Origin: an uncultured Algibacter sp.
Lineage (GTDB): Bacteria; Bacteroidota; Bacteroidia; Flavobacteriales; Flavobacteriaceae
Reading direction: 5' to 3'
DNA length: 64,000 bases
Assembly: GCA_947499935.1 (NCBI GenBank)
Contig: CANMQH010000001.1
Span: 1 to 64,000, forward strand
Under the pieces are notes generated by a model, which did not search any database, was not told the origin of the DNA, and worked only from the letters and a program-made list of their open reading frames with translations. The first letter of the stretch is position 1, and each line of letters begins with the position of its first letter. This document shows positions 17,045-27,200 of this stretch, piece by piece. The position numbers were made by a program, and so were the translations under genes.

Positions 17045-19870
17045 ATGGCTGAAACAATTAGATTAAATAAAGTATTACGTGAGCTTAACATCTCTCTAGA
17101 CCGTGCCGTAGAGTTTTTGGACTCTAAAGGTGTCGATATAGAGAAGCGTCCCACTACAAAAATTTCTGAAGAAACATATAAAATTCTTTCTGATGAATTT
17201 GAAACCGACGCAAATAAAAAGGTCAAGTCACAAGCAGTAGGAGAAGCTAAGCTAAAAGAAAAAGAAGATTTACGTGCCAAGCGTGAAAAAGAATTAGAAG
17301 TTAAGCAAAAAGCGCAAGAAGCCATAGATAAAGCCGAACAAGAAGAGGTTGTTAAGGCTACTAAAACACTTTCGGGGCCTAAAAAAGTTGGTAAGATTGA
17401 TTTAAATCCTAAAAAACCAGAAATTAAAGCTAAAGCGCCAGAAAAAGCAGAAGCTGTAGTTGAGGATAAGAAAGTTGCTGTTAAAGAAGAGGTCGTTAAG
17501 GTCAAAAAAGCAGTTAAAGAGGATGCTCCTGTTAAAGCAGATGTTGTTAAGCCCAAAGCCAAAGAGGAAAAAAAGCCAACAATAACACCAGAAAAAGTTG
17601 TAGAAGCTCCTGTAGAAAAAACAGAAGAAGTTTCAAAAAAATCAACTGAAGCTCCCATTATTGTTGATGGAGAAATTGTTATCCCTGACGAAAAAGTAAA
17701 AACACAATATAAAAAACTTACAGGACCAAAAATTGCTGGTAGCAAAATAGATTTATCACAATTTAACAAGCCTAAAAAGAAAAAAGAAGACAAAAAGCCT
17801 GATGCAAAATCATCAGACGCTGGGTCAGCAAATAAAAGAAAACGTCGCCGTATTAGTAAAGTTGGTGGTGCTCAAGATAATAGAGGAGGCAACAGACCTG
17901 GCGGAAATGATAGATTTAAAGGAAAGCCAGGGCAAGCGCGTCGAACTACTGTAAAAGAAGAGCCTAGCGAAGAGGATGTTAAAAAACAAGTACGCGAAAC
18001 TCTAGAAAAACTTCAAGGTAAATCCAACAAAGGAAAAGGGGCTAAGTATAGAAGAGATAAAAGAGATCAGCATAGAGAACAAACTGAGATTGATCAGCAA
18101 ATAGAAGCAGCAGAAAGCAAAATCTTAAAAGTTACAGAATTTGTTACTGCAAGTGAGGTTGCTACAATGATGGATGTTAGCGTTACGCAAATTATATCTG
18201 CGTGTATGTCTTTAGGTATGATGGTAACTATGAACCAGCGTCTAGATGCCGAAACACTATCTATTGTAGCCGATGAATTTGGTTATCAAGTAGACTTTAT
18301 AACAGCAGATATTGAAGAATCTATTGAAGAAGTTGAAGATAAACCAGAAGATTTAAAACCACGTGCGCCAATCGTTACGGTTATGGGGCATGTAGATCAT
18401 GGTAAAACATCACTTTTAGATTATATTAGAGAAGAAAATGTAATAGCCGGAGAATCTGGTGGTATAACGCAACATATTGGTGCCTACGGCGTAGAGTTAG
18501 AAGGTGGTCAAAAAATAGCATTTTTAGATACACCAGGTCACGAAGCCTTTACGGCCATGCGTGCTCGTGGTGCTCAAGTTACAGATATTGCTATTATTGT
18601 TGCAGCTGCAGACGATGATATTATGCCACAAACAAAAGAGGCTATATCGCATGCACAAGCTGCTGGGGTTCCTATTGTTTTTGCTATAAATAAAATTGAT
18701 AAGCCAGATGCTAATCCAGAAAAGATTAAAGATGGCTTAGCTCAAATGAACCTATTGGTTGAAGATTGGGGAGGTAAAATACAATCTCACGATATTTCAG
18801 CTAAAGTAGGAACAGGTGTTAAAGAATTATTAGAAAAAGTATTATTAGAAGCTGAGTTATTAGAACTTCAAGCAAATCCTGATAAACCAGCCGTAGGTAC
18901 GGTTGTAGAAGCCTTTTTAGATAAAGGTCGTGGTTATGTGTCTACAGTATTGGTACAAGCAGGAACTTTACGTGTTGGAGACTATATATTAGCAGGTCAG
19001 CATAGTGGTAAAGTAAAAGCTATGCATGATGAACGTGGTAATGATATTACTGCTGCTGGACCATCAACACCAGTATCTGTACTAGGTTTAGATGGTGCAC
19101 CACAAGCAGGTGATAAGTTTAACATGTTTGAAGATGAAAGAGAAGCGAAACAAATTGCTTCTAAACGCGCTCAATTACAACGTGAGCAATCTGTTAGAAC
19201 ACAACGTCATATAACGTTAGATGAAATTGGTCGTCGTATAGCACTTGGAGATTTCCAAGAATTAAATATCATTCTTAAAGGTGATGTGGATGGTTCTGTA
19301 GAAGCATTAACAGATTCTTTCCAGAAATTATCTACTGAAGAAATTCAAGTAAATATCTTGCACAAAGGTGTAGGTGCCATAACCGAAAGTGATGTATTGT
19401 TAGCGTCTGCTTCCGATGCTATTATTGTTGGATTTAATGTGCGTCCAGTTGGAAATGCAAGGTCAATTGCTGATAAAGAAGAAATTGATATCAGAACATA
19501 CTCTATTATCTACGATGCCATAAATGATCTTAAAGATGCTATGGAAGGCATGTTGTCTCCAGAACTTAAAGAAGAGATTACAGGTACCGCAGAAATAAGA
19601 GAAATGTTTAAAGTTTCTAAAATTGGAACCATTGCAGGTTGTATGGTTACCAATGGTAAAATAATGAGATCGTCTGGAATTAGATTAATAAGAGACGGTG
19701 TTGTTGTTTACACAGGAGAATTAGCGTCATTAAAACGATTTAAGGATGATGCTAAAGAAGTGACTAAAGGTTACGATTGTGGTATGCAAATTAAAAATTA
19801 TAACGATATAAAGGAAGGCGATATTATAGAAGCATTCCATGAGGTTGAGGTTAAGAAAACGCTGAAGTAA
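17045..19870 (+). CDS. infB: Translation initiation factor IF-2
   Basis: A 941-residue IF-2, the GTPase that places initiator tRNA on the 30S subunit. An IF2 N-terminal module (residues 1-60) is followed by a long Lys/Glu/Ala-rich, low-complexity region (about 60-330) with a basic block near 265-310. The G domain has GHVDHGKT (about 449), DTPGHEAF (about 495) and NKID (about 549). Domains II to IV follow, ending [16 protein letters not shown]. Long open frames on the opposite strand inside the low-complexity region are artefacts of its composition. It ends the operon at a strong terminator. Confidence 0.97.
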   Translation: MAETIRLNKVLRELNISLDRAVEFLDSKGVDIEKRPTTKISEETYKILSDEFETDANKKVKSQAVGEAKLKEKEDLRAKREKELEVKQKAQEAIDKAEQEEVVKATKTLSGPKKVGKIDLNPKKPEIKAKAPEKAEAVVEDKKVAVKEEVVKVKKAVKEDAPVKADVVKPKAKEEKKPTITPEKVVEAPVEKTEEVSKKSTEAPIIVDGEIVIPDEKVKTQYKKLTGPKIAGSKIDLSQFNKPKKKKEDKKPDAKSSDAGSANKRKRRRISKVGGAQDNRGGNRPGGNDRFKGKPGQARRTTVKEEPSEEDVKKQVRETLEKLQGKSNKGKGAKYRRDKRDQHREQTEIDQQIEAAESKILKVTEFVTASEVATMMDVSVTQIISACMSLGMMVTMNQRLDAETLSIVADEFGYQVDFITADIEESIEEVEDKPEDLKPRAPIVTVMGHVDHGKTSLLDYIREENVIAGESGGITQHIGAYGVELEGGQKIAFLDTPGHEAFTAMRARGAQVTDIAIIVAAADDDIMPQTKEAISHAQAAGVPIVFAINKIDKPDANPEKIKDGLAQMNLLVEDWGGKIQSHDISAKVGTGVKELLEKVLLEAELLELQANPDKPAVGTVVEAFLDKGRGYVSTVLVQAGTLRVGDYILAGQHSGKVKAMHDERGNDITAAGPSTPVSVLGLDGAPQAGDKFNMFEDEREAKQIASKRAQLQREQSVRTQRHITLDEIGRRIALGDFQELNIILKGDVDGSVEALTDSFQKLSTEEIQVNILHKGVGAITESDVLLASASDAIIVGFNVRPVGNARSIADKEEIDIRTYSIIYDAINDLKDAMEGMLSPELKEEITGTAEIREMFKVSKIGTIAGCMVTNGKIMRSSGIRLIRDGVVVYTGELASLKRFKDDAKEVTKGYDCGMQIKNYNDIKEGDIIEAFHEVEVKKTLK

Positions 19871-19892
19871 TAACTTCAAATCATAATAAAGT

Positions 19893-19933
19893 AAAAAAGG
19901 GTTGAACCAATTGAGTTCAACCCTTTTTTTTTT
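19893..19933 (+). terminator. Terminator of the rimP-nusA-infB operon
   Basis: GGGTTGAAC (19899-19907) and GTTCAACCC (19915-19923) form a perfect 9-bp stem, extended by A6/T pairs and followed by ten T residues (19924-19933). Confidence 0.92.
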
Positions 19934-19976
19934 GTTTTTAATGTATCTTATCTCATTTTGTATTTGAAATTACTCT

Positions 19977-20186
19977 AAACGTGAGTTCGATATAAAACTT
20001 AATAAACAATAGCATTTATATTTCTAACAAACAGAGATTTGTCATGTCGATAGAGCGAAGACATGAGCGACGAGACATCTCAGAAAGATGAGATTCTTCT
20101 TCGTTCCTCGTTCAGAATGACACATTTCTCCTATTTTTATTTTTAAATAACGGATTGTCAGATAACAATATATCGAACTCACGTTT
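19977..20186 (-). repeat. 210-bp element with 18-bp terminal inverted repeats, copy 1
   Basis: The element runs from AAACGTGAGTTCGATATA (19977-19994) to its exact inverse complement (20169-20186). By eye, its whole length is roughly 90% identical to the reverse complement of 58146-58355, which is also 210 bp. The interior contains a GTCATTCtGAACGAGGAACG stretch like REP motifs common in Flavobacteriia and a hairpin around ATCTCAGAAAGATGAGAT. It has no coding capacity. It fills the gap between the infB terminator and the SPOR gene. It is best described as a MITE-like or REP-composite element; strand is set opposite to copy 2. Confidence 0.85.
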
Positions 20187-20264
20187 TAAAACAAAATGAT
20201 ATCTTGTCTAAAGGAAAAAGGGTGTTTTATTAAGCTTATTTTAAGTTGTAATTGGAATAAGAAG

Positions 20265-20657
20265 TTAATTTTTCTTTGGCTTAAAAATAAAAGCACTAGG
20301 AAATTTTCTTTTAATTCTTTTTAATGCTCTGTCTGCCTCCAAACGAGTTCTGTAATTTCCTACCCAAACTTTAAAATTTGGAGTTTCGTATTGCATAGAT
20401 GGTTGTGAGTCACTAAAACTGTTACTAAATTTTGCTTTAGCATTTTGGGCTCCAGAGCGATTTCCAGAATATAATTGTATTTTATATCGTTCTGGGTCTG
20501 CTACATTTTTATTGAGCTCTTTTTTAATATCTAATAAAACAGCAATATGTTTATCTTGGTTAATGGTCACATTTCCAGATTGTGAAAAACATTTAGCAGA
20601 TGTTATCATCAAACAAAAAAGACTTAAAAATGTTAACTTAAAATTTAATGTGTTCAT
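20265..20657 (-). CDS. Small secreted SPOR-domain protein
   Basis: A 130-residue protein with a signal peptide ending near CFSQS (about residue 26). The C-terminal 75 residues form a SPOR fold: YKIQLYSGNRSGAQNAKAKF at the start and FKVWVGNYRTRLEADRALKR near 95-115. SPOR domains bind denuded glycan strands of septal peptidoglycan, so a periplasmic role in cell-wall or division biology is likely. It is divergent from actA. A possible -7 element for it on the minus strand is TACATTTG (20675-20682 on the plus-strand numbering). Confidence 0.88.
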   Translation of the reverse strand: MNTLNFKLTFLSLFCLMITSAKCFSQSGNVTINQDKHIAVLLDIKKELNKNVADPERYKIQLYSGNRSGAQNAKAKFSNSFSDSQPSMQYETPNFKVWVGNYRTRLEADRALKRIKRKFPSAFIFKPKKN

Positions 20658-20770
20658 TTTTTGAAAATTTTATACAAATGTATATGTTAAAAGTATACGT
20701 TATTAACTTAAATGTAGTACTTTTTATTATTTAGAATCCCTCTAAATTATCAATTAACAGTTCCCTAACA

Positions 20771-20801
20771 TTTCTAAAATGGACTTTTAATATTACTTTT
20801 G
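20771..20801 (+). promoter_or_regulatory. Candidate promoter of the act-cox operon
   Basis: TACTTTTG (20794-20801) fits TAnnTTTG, with TTTC at 20771-20774 as a near -33 element at 19-bp spacing. The first ATG of actA is at 20837. Confidence 0.55.
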
Positions 20802-20836
20802 CAGGAGATTTTTTAGCTGTATTCTTATTTTGAATA

Positions 20837-22177
20837 ATGAAAAAATCATACCAAAGTTTAGAAGTTAATTTAACCAATAATATGAGACAGGTGATTCACC
20901 GTAAATTAAGTAAAAACTTTTTTCGTTTAAGCTTAGTTTTTTTACTAGCATTAACAACAACGCTTTCTGCTCAAGAAGGAGATTCTGCAAAAGGAAAATC
21001 ATTATTTAATGCCAACTGTGCTGCTTGTCATAAGTTAGACAAGAAAATGACCGGTCCTGCATTACGTAATGTAGAGACTAGATTGTTGGAAGAACAAGGT
21101 TTAACTAAAGATTGGATTTATGCTTGGATAAAAAATAGTTCGGGTGTTATCAAATCTGGAGATGCTTACGCTAACAAAATTTATAATGAATATGGCGGTG
21201 CTGCTATGACAGCATTCCCTCAATTATCTAATGAAGATATTGATAATATATTAGCGTATACTGCCAAAGAAAAAGAAGCACCTGCTCAAACGCCAGGACT
21301 TGTCCCAACTGGTCAAACAACAACAGATTCTAGTGGTGTTACAAACGAAATTATTTTAGGAGCCTTAGCCGTGTTATTTGCATTGTTAGCTTTAGGCTTG
21401 TTTTTGGTAAATAAAACATTACGTCGTTTTGCTTCTGCTCAAAATATAGAGGTTGAAGAAGGTTCTAAAAGAACACCATTATGGAAAGCGTTTGTTCAAA
21501 ATCAGTTTTTAATGATTGTTGTAGCTATATTCTTTTTGTTATCGAGCGCGTATTTTGTTTATGGTTATTTATCACAAATTGGTGTTGATCAAGGATATCA
21601 ACCAGTACAACCTATTCATTACTCACACAGAATACATGCTGGGGATAATGGTATAGATTGTAAATATTGTCACTCTTCAGCTAGAGTTAGTAAGCATTCT
21701 GGAATTCCTTCGTTAAACGTTTGTATGAACTGTCATAAATCAATTTATGAAGTATCACCAGAAACAGCTACAGAAGAATACTCTAAAGAATTTTACGATG
21801 GTGAAATTAAAAAGCTATATAAAGCCGTAGGATGGGATGATGCCGAGCAAAAATATACAGGTGAAACTCAACCAGTAAAATGGGTGCGTATTCATAATTT
21901 ACCAGACTTTGCATACTTTAATCACTCACAACACGTAACTGTGGCAGGTGTAGAATGTCAAACATGTCATGGACCTGTTGAAGAAATGGAGGTCATGTAC
22001 CAACATGCGCCATTAACTATGGGTTGGTGTATTAATTGCCATAGAGAAACCAACATTAATGTAAAAGACAATGCTTACTATACAAAAATACACGAAGAAT
22101 TATCCAAAAAATATGGTGTAGAAGAGTTAACAGCTGCTCAAATGGGTGGGCTAGAATGTGGTAAGTGTCACTATTAA
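20837..22177 (+). CDS. actA: Alternative complex III subunit ActA, multihaem cytochrome c
   Basis: The haem-carrying subunit of alternative complex III, the quinol-oxidising complex that replaces cytochrome bc1 here. There are six CxxCH motifs: CAACH (about 61) in an N-terminal monohaem cytochrome c domain, then CKYCH (about 275), CMNCH, CQTCH, CINCH and CGKCH (about 442) in a pentahaem domain. Two membrane segments lie between them, near residues 170-190 and 225-245. The signal peptide core (RLSLVFLLALTTTLSAQ) is unusually far from this ATG, so the ATG at 20885 (MRQVIHRK) is a serious alternative start. It is the first gene of the act-cox operon. Confidence 0.92.
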   Translation: MKKSYQSLEVNLTNNMRQVIHRKLSKNFFRLSLVFLLALTTTLSAQEGDSAKGKSLFNANCAACHKLDKKMTGPALRNVETRLLEEQGLTKDWIYAWIKNSSGVIKSGDAYANKIYNEYGGAAMTAFPQLSNEDIDNILAYTAKEKEAPAQTPGLVPTGQTTTDSSGVTNEIILGALAVLFALLALGLFLVNKTLRRFASAQNIEVEEGSKRTPLWKAFVQNQFLMIVVAIFFLLSSAYFVYGYLSQIGVDQGYQPVQPIHYSHRIHAGDNGIDCKYCHSSARVSKHSGIPSLNVCMNCHKSIYEVSPETATEEYSKEFYDGEIKKLYKAVGWDDAEQKYTGETQPVKWVRIHNLPDFAYFNHSQHVTVAGVECQTCHGPVEEMEVMYQHAPLTMGWCINCHRETNINVKDNAYYTKIHEELSKKYGVEELTAAQMGGLECGKCHY

Positions 22178-22255
22178 TAATATAGTTTTTCTTTTTCGCG
22201 AAATCGGAAAATTTTAAATAACAAATAAAAAGTATAAGTTTTAGTTTTAGAGCGA

Positions 22256-22290
22256 TACTAATAACTAATAACTAACAACTAATAACTAGT
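22256..22290 (+). repeat. Short direct repeats of a CTAATAA-type word before actB
   Basis: The 120-bp gap between actA and actB ends with four or five imperfect copies of an 8-9 nt word (actaataact, actaacaact) just before the actB ATG at 22298. This is simple-sequence DNA in a transcribed spacer, perhaps prone to slippage. No function is assigned. Confidence 0.5.
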
Positions 22291-22297
22291 AAACAAT

Positions 22298-25200
22298 ATG
22301 TCATCAAACAAGAAATACTGGAAAAGTGTTGAAGAGCTAAACGAAAATAGCTCTATTGTTGAGACGCTAAAACAAAACGAGTTTGTTAATGAGATTCCTA
22401 CTGATGAATTTTTAGGTGATAAAGAAACATTAGAGGCTACATCAACAACACGTCGCGATTTCTTAAAATACGTAGGGTTTAGTACCGCAGCAGCTTCTTT
22501 AGCAGCTTGTGAAGGTCCTGTTAAAAAATCTATTCCTTATGTAGTACAGCCAACAGAAATTATTCCTGGTGTTGCTAATTATTATGCAACAACAATTGCT
22601 GATGGATATGATTTTGCCAGTGTTTTAGTAAGAACTCGTGAAGGTCGTCCAATAAAAATAGAAAACAATACTATGGCAACTGCTAATGGCAGTGCTAATG
22701 CTAGAGTAAATGCTTCTGTTTTAGGTTTGTATGATAGTTTGAGAGTGCAAGGTCCTAAGCGTAAGGGTGGAGGGTCTATCTCTTGGAGTGATTTTGATGC
22801 TGAGACTAATAAAAAATTAACAAATATAGCGGCGGCAAATAAAAACATCGTGTTGTTAACACAAACATTTGCTAGCCCTTCCACTAATAAACTTATATCT
22901 GAATTTTCAGAAAAATATGGTAACGTAAGTCATGTTGAGTATGATGCGATTTCTGAATCTGCTGCATTAGATGCTTATCAAGCTAAGTATGGAGAACGCG
23001 GATTAGCAAATTATGACTTTACAAAAGCCATGACTATTGTTTCTATCGGTGCAGATTTCTTAGGAGATTGGCAAGGTGGAGGTTTTGATTCTGGATACTC
23101 TAAAAACAGAGTTCCTGATCATGGTAAAATGTCAAGACACATTCAGTTTGAATCTAATATGTCGCTTACCGGTGCTAACGCAGATAAGCGTGTGCCATTA
23201 ACACCAACACAACAAAAATTAGCTTTAGCTAAATTGTATAGCTATGTTGTTGGGTCTGCTATTTCTGTTACATTACCAGCTCATATTGAAGACGCCGTTA
23301 AAAAAGCAGCAACGCAATTAAAAAAGGCTGGAAGTAGTGGTTTAGTAGTTACAGGTATTCAAGATGTTAATGCTCAAACAGTGGCTTTAGAAATTAATGA
23401 AGCCTTAGGTAGTAAAGCATTTAACAAAGAAACGCCTATAAAAACAAGACAGGGTAATGATAAAACTGTAGCTAAGTTAGTTGCAGATATGAAAGCTGGT
23501 CGTGTGGCTGCGCTTATCATGAGCGGTGTAAACCCAATATACACATTGCCAAATGCTTCAGATTTTGCTGAAGGATTAAAGAAGGTAGAGTTATCTGTTG
23601 CGTTTTCAATGAAAGCAGACGAGACATCTTCTGAAACACAATACATTGCAGCAGCGCCACATTATTTAGAATCTTGGGGCGATGTAGAAATTAAAAAAGG
23701 GCATTATGCATTAACGCAACCAACAATTCGTCCTTTATTTGATACTAGACAATTTCAAGATGCTTTATTAAAATGGATAGGAAACGATGTTTCTTATCAT
23801 GATTATATTAAAGATGCTTGGGGAACTGGAATTTTAGGTGGAGGTTCTTTCAATAAAGCGCTGCATGATGGTGTTTTTGTTGGCACAATTGCTACTGAAA
23901 TTGAAAATATCACGACAGAAGATGCTGAAGAGTCAGTAGAAGAACCTTCAGGAAATGCAGCTAGGGCTTTAGCTTCTTCTGCAAAATCAAATGGAAGTTT
24001 AGAATTAACATTATATGCTAAAGTAGGTATGGGAGATGGTCAACAGGCCAATAACCCATGGTTGCAAGAATTTCCTGACCCTATAACACGTGTGTCTTGG
24101 GATAATTATCTAACGATTTCTAAGGCGGATGCCGATGAAAAAGGTTTAATTAATAAGCATGTAGCAAATGGTGGATTAAACGGCAGTTATGCTAACGTTT
24201 CTATTAATGGTAAGGAACCTATAAAAGTTCCTGTAATGATACAACCAGGACAGGCAAAAGGATCTGTAGGTTTAGCATTAGGTTATGGAAAAACATTAGG
24301 ATTAAAAGAAGAGATGCAAACGGGTGTAAATGCCTATGCTTTGTATCAAAACTTTAATACGGTTCAAAGTGTAACTATAGAGCCTGTTGCAGGAGAACAT
24401 GAATTTGCTTCAGTACAATTACACAATACCCTAATGGGGCGTGGTGATATTATTAAAGAAACAACTTTAGAGATTTTTAATACTAAAGATAAGAAACATT
24501 GGAATGCTATTCCAACAGTATCTTTAAACCATGAAGAAACTCCAGTTACTTCTCCAGAAGTAGATTTATGGGATGAGTTTGATCGTTCAATTGGGCATCA
24601 CTTCAACTTATCAATCGATTTAAATGCTTGTACAGGATGTGGGGCTTGTGTTATTGCTTGTCATGCTGAAAATAACGTACCTGTAGTTGGTAAAAGTGAA
24701 GTACGCCGTAGCCGTGATATGCATTGGTTACGTATTGATAGATATTATTCATCTGATGAAACTTTTGATGATGATAATAATAAAAAAGATGGATTTTCAG
24801 GTTTATTTGGAGACAATGGTTCTTTAGGTGGATTTGGTGAAATGGAAGATGCTTCTGCTAATCCGCAAGTTGCATTCCAACCTGTTATGTGTCAGCATTG
24901 TAATCACGCACCTTGTGAAACAGTATGTCCTGTGGCTGCAACGTCTCATGGTCGTCAAGGTCAAAACCATATGGCCTATAACCGTTGTGTAGGTACTAGA
25001 TATTGTGCTAACAACTGTCCTTATAAAGTCCGTCGTTTTAACTGGTTCTTATATAACGGAAATGATGAGTTCGATTATCATATGAATGATGATTTAGGAC
25101 GCATGGTTTTAAATCCAGATGTGGTAGTGCGTTCTCGTGGTGTCATGGAAAAATGTTCTATGTGTATTCAAAAAACACAAAAAACAATTCTTGATGCAAA

Positions 25201-25414
25201 GCGTGATGGACGTGTTATTAAAGATGGTGAATTTCAAACAGCTTGTTCTGCAGCATGTAGCAGCGGCGCAATGTCTTTTGGAGATATTAATGATAAAGAT
25301 AGTAAAGTTGCAAAACTTTTAAAAGATGATCGTATGTATCACTTATTAGAAAGTGTTGGTACTAAGCCTAATGTGCAGTACCATACCAAAGTGAGAAATA
25401 CAACCGAAGCATAA
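22298..25414 (+). CDS. actB: Alternative complex III subunit ActB, Fe-S and molybdopterin-fold fusion
   Basis: A 1038-residue fusion. A Tat signal, TTRRDFLKYVGF (about 49-60), is followed by a molybdopterin oxidoreductase-like domain (about 80-730) that in this family does not bind molybdenum. The C-terminal ferredoxin-like domain has cysteine clusters ACTGCGACVIACH (about 774), MCQHCNHAPCETVCP (about 866), RYCANNCP (about 905) and KCSMCIQK (about 950). These should hold the iron-sulfur centres that carry electrons from the quinol site to the ActA haems. The residue SLAACEGP after the Tat signal could act as a lipobox. It lies between actA and actC in the conserved order. Confidence 0.95.
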   Translation: MSSNKKYWKSVEELNENSSIVETLKQNEFVNEIPTDEFLGDKETLEATSTTRRDFLKYVGFSTAAASLAACEGPVKKSIPYVVQPTEIIPGVANYYATTIADGYDFASVLVRTREGRPIKIENNTMATANGSANARVNASVLGLYDSLRVQGPKRKGGGSISWSDFDAETNKKLTNIAAANKNIVLLTQTFASPSTNKLISEFSEKYGNVSHVEYDAISESAALDAYQAKYGERGLANYDFTKAMTIVSIGADFLGDWQGGGFDSGYSKNRVPDHGKMSRHIQFESNMSLTGANADKRVPLTPTQQKLALAKLYSYVVGSAISVTLPAHIEDAVKKAATQLKKAGSSGLVVTGIQDVNAQTVALEINEALGSKAFNKETPIKTRQGNDKTVAKLVADMKAGRVAALIMSGVNPIYTLPNASDFAEGLKKVELSVAFSMKADETSSETQYIAAAPHYLESWGDVEIKKGHYALTQPTIRPLFDTRQFQDALLKWIGNDVSYHDYIKDAWGTGILGGGSFNKALHDGVFVGTIATEIENITTEDAEESVEEPSGNAARALASSAKSNGSLELTLYAKVGMGDGQQANNPWLQEFPDPITRVSWDNYLTISKADADEKGLINKHVANGGLNGSYANVSINGKEPIKVPVMIQPGQAKGSVGLALGYGKTLGLKEEMQTGVNAYALYQNFNTVQSVTIEPVAGEHEFASVQLHNTLMGRGDIIKETTLEIFNTKDKKHWNAIPTVSLNHEETPVTSPEVDLWDEFDRSIGHHFNLSIDLNACTGCGACVIACHAENNVPVVGKSEVRRSRDMHWLRIDRYYSSDETFDDDNNKKDGFSGLFGDNGSLGGFGEMEDASANPQVAFQPVMCQHCNHAPCETVCPVAATSHGRQGQNHMAYNRCVGTRYCANNCPYKVRRFNWFLYNGNDEFDYHMNDDLGRMVLNPDVVVRSRGVMEKCSMCIQKTQKTILDAKRDGRVIKDGEFQTACSAACSSGAMSFGDINDKDSKVAKLLKDDRMYHLLESVGTKPNVQYHTKVRNTTEA

Positions 25415-25442
25415 ATTTAATTAAAGAATCAATTATATAATT

Positions 25443-27191
25443 ATGGCGTCTCATTACGAAGCACCTATTAGAAGACCTTTAGTTACAGGAGAAAAATCAT
25501 ATCACGACGTTACTGTAGATGTGGCTAAACCTGTAGAAGGAAAAGCAAATAAGCAATGGTGGATAGTTTTCTCTATAGCACTTGTGGCTTTCCTTTGGGG
25601 TATTGGATGTATTTTATATACCGTATCAACAGGTATTGGAACTTGGGGTTTGAACAAGACCGTAGGTTGGGCTTGGGATATTACTAACTTTGTTTGGTGG
25701 GTAGGTATTGGTCATGCAGGAACATTAATCTCTGCGGTACTATTATTATTCCGTCAAAAATGGAGAATGGCCATTAACCGTTCTGCAGAAGCGATGACTA
25801 TTTTCTCTGTTGTTCAAGCAGGATTATTTCCAATTATTCACATGGGTCGTCCTTGGTTAGGCTATTGGGTATTACCAATTCCAAACCAATTTGGTTCGCT
25901 ATGGGTAAACTTTAACTCGCCTTTACTTTGGGATGTATTTGCAATTTCAACATACTTATCGGTATCATTAGTATTCTGGTGGACTGGTTTATTACCTGAT
26001 TTTGCTATGCTACGTGATAGAGCAATTAAACCTTTCCAAAAGAAAATATATGCTTTATTAAGTTTTGGATGGTCTGGTAGAGCAAAAGATTGGCAACGTT
26101 TTGAAGAAGTATCATTGGTACTTGCAGGTTTAGCAACACCATTAGTACTTTCTGTACACACTATTGTATCGTTTGATTTCGCAACATCGGTTATTCCGGG
26201 TTGGCATACCACAATATTTCCACCATACTTTGTTGCTGGTGCAGTATTCTCAGGATTTGCCATGGTAAACACGCTTCTTATTATTATGAGAAAAGTGTGT
26301 AACCTTGAAGATTATATTACCGTACAACATATAGAATTAATGAATATCGTAATTATGATTACGGGTTCTATAGTTGGGGTAGCCTATATTACAGAGTTGT
26401 TTATTGCATGGTATTCTGGTGTAGAATACGAACAATATGCATTTTTAAATAGAGCAACGGGACCTTATGCTTGGGCGTATTGGATGATGATGTCTTGTAA
26501 TGTATTCTCGCCACAATTTATGTGGTTTAAGAAATTGAGAACAAGTATTATGTTTTCATTCTTTATCTCTATTGTTGTAAATGTAGGAATGTGGTTTGAG
26601 CGTTTTGTTATTATCGTAACATCATTACACAGAGATTACTTACCATCATCATGGACTATGTTTTCACCTACGTTTGTAGATATTGGGATATTTATTGGAA
26701 CCATTGGATTCTTCTTTGTATTATTTTTATTATACTCACGAACATTCCCTGTGATTGCACAGGCGGAAGTTAAGACGATTTTAAAATCATCGGGTGAGCG
26801 TTACAAAAACATAAGAGAACGAGGTGATAGTTTAGTAGGTACTGGAGCAGATTCTAGAACTTCTAACGTTAAATTAGAAAACACCAGAAATGCAATTACG
26901 CCAGAAGCAAAACCAACTGTAAGTACGGATGATTCTGAAAAAGTAAATAGCCTATTAGATAGTATTGGTTCTTTTGATAAAAATACTCAAACGGCTGACG
27001 ATTTAAAGAAAGTAAACGGTATTGGACCTAAAATGGAAGAAGTATTAAATAGTATAGGTATTTATACGTTCCTTCAAGTTAGTAAAATGACTAAAAACGA
27101 ATACGATTTGTTAGACTCCATTACAGGTTCTTTCCCAGGAAGAGCTGAGCGTGATGATTGGTCAGGACAAGCTAAAAATTTAATAAACTAA
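25443..27191 (+). CDS. actC: Alternative complex III subunit ActC (NrfD/PsrC type) with C-terminal HhH tail
   Basis: The 582-residue membrane core subunit of alternative complex III, homologous to NrfD and PsrC, with about ten transmembrane helices up to residue 440. Conserved phrases include WVGIGHAGTLISAVLLL and IHMGRPWLGYWVLPIPN. It forms the quinol site and probably part of a proton route with ActF. The protein is longer than an ordinary ActC: after a disordered linker (about 440-515) comes a helix-hairpin-helix-like tail, DLKKVNGIGPKMEEVLNSIG (about 519-538). Similar tails occur on other Bacteroidota proteins. The role of the tail is unknown. Confidence 0.95.
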   Translation: MASHYEAPIRRPLVTGEKSYHDVTVDVAKPVEGKANKQWWIVFSIALVAFLWGIGCILYTVSTGIGTWGLNKTVGWAWDITNFVWWVGIGHAGTLISAVLLLFRQKWRMAINRSAEAMTIFSVVQAGLFPIIHMGRPWLGYWVLPIPNQFGSLWVNFNSPLLWDVFAISTYLSVSLVFWWTGLLPDFAMLRDRAIKPFQKKIYALLSFGWSGRAKDWQRFEEVSLVLAGLATPLVLSVHTIVSFDFATSVIPGWHTTIFPPYFVAGAVFSGFAMVNTLLIIMRKVCNLEDYITVQHIELMNIVIMITGSIVGVAYITELFIAWYSGVEYEQYAFLNRATGPYAWAYWMMMSCNVFSPQFMWFKKLRTSIMFSFFISIVVNVGMWFERFVIIVTSLHRDYLPSSWTMFSPTFVDIGIFIGTIGFFFVLFLLYSRTFPVIAQAEVKTILKSSGERYKNIRERGDSLVGTGADSRTSNVKLENTRNAITPEAKPTVSTDDSEKVNSLLDSIGSFDKNTQTADDLKKVNGIGPKMEEVLNSIGIYTFLQVSKMTKNEYDLLDSITGSFPGRAERDDWSGQAKNLIN

Positions 27192-27200
27192 ATATAGTCA

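Noticed and set aside
17029..17793. 254-codon minus-strand frame opposite the start of infB
   Set aside because: A shadow of the Lys/Glu/Ala-rich low-complexity part of IF-2; Ser/Thr/Phe-rich product with no domain.
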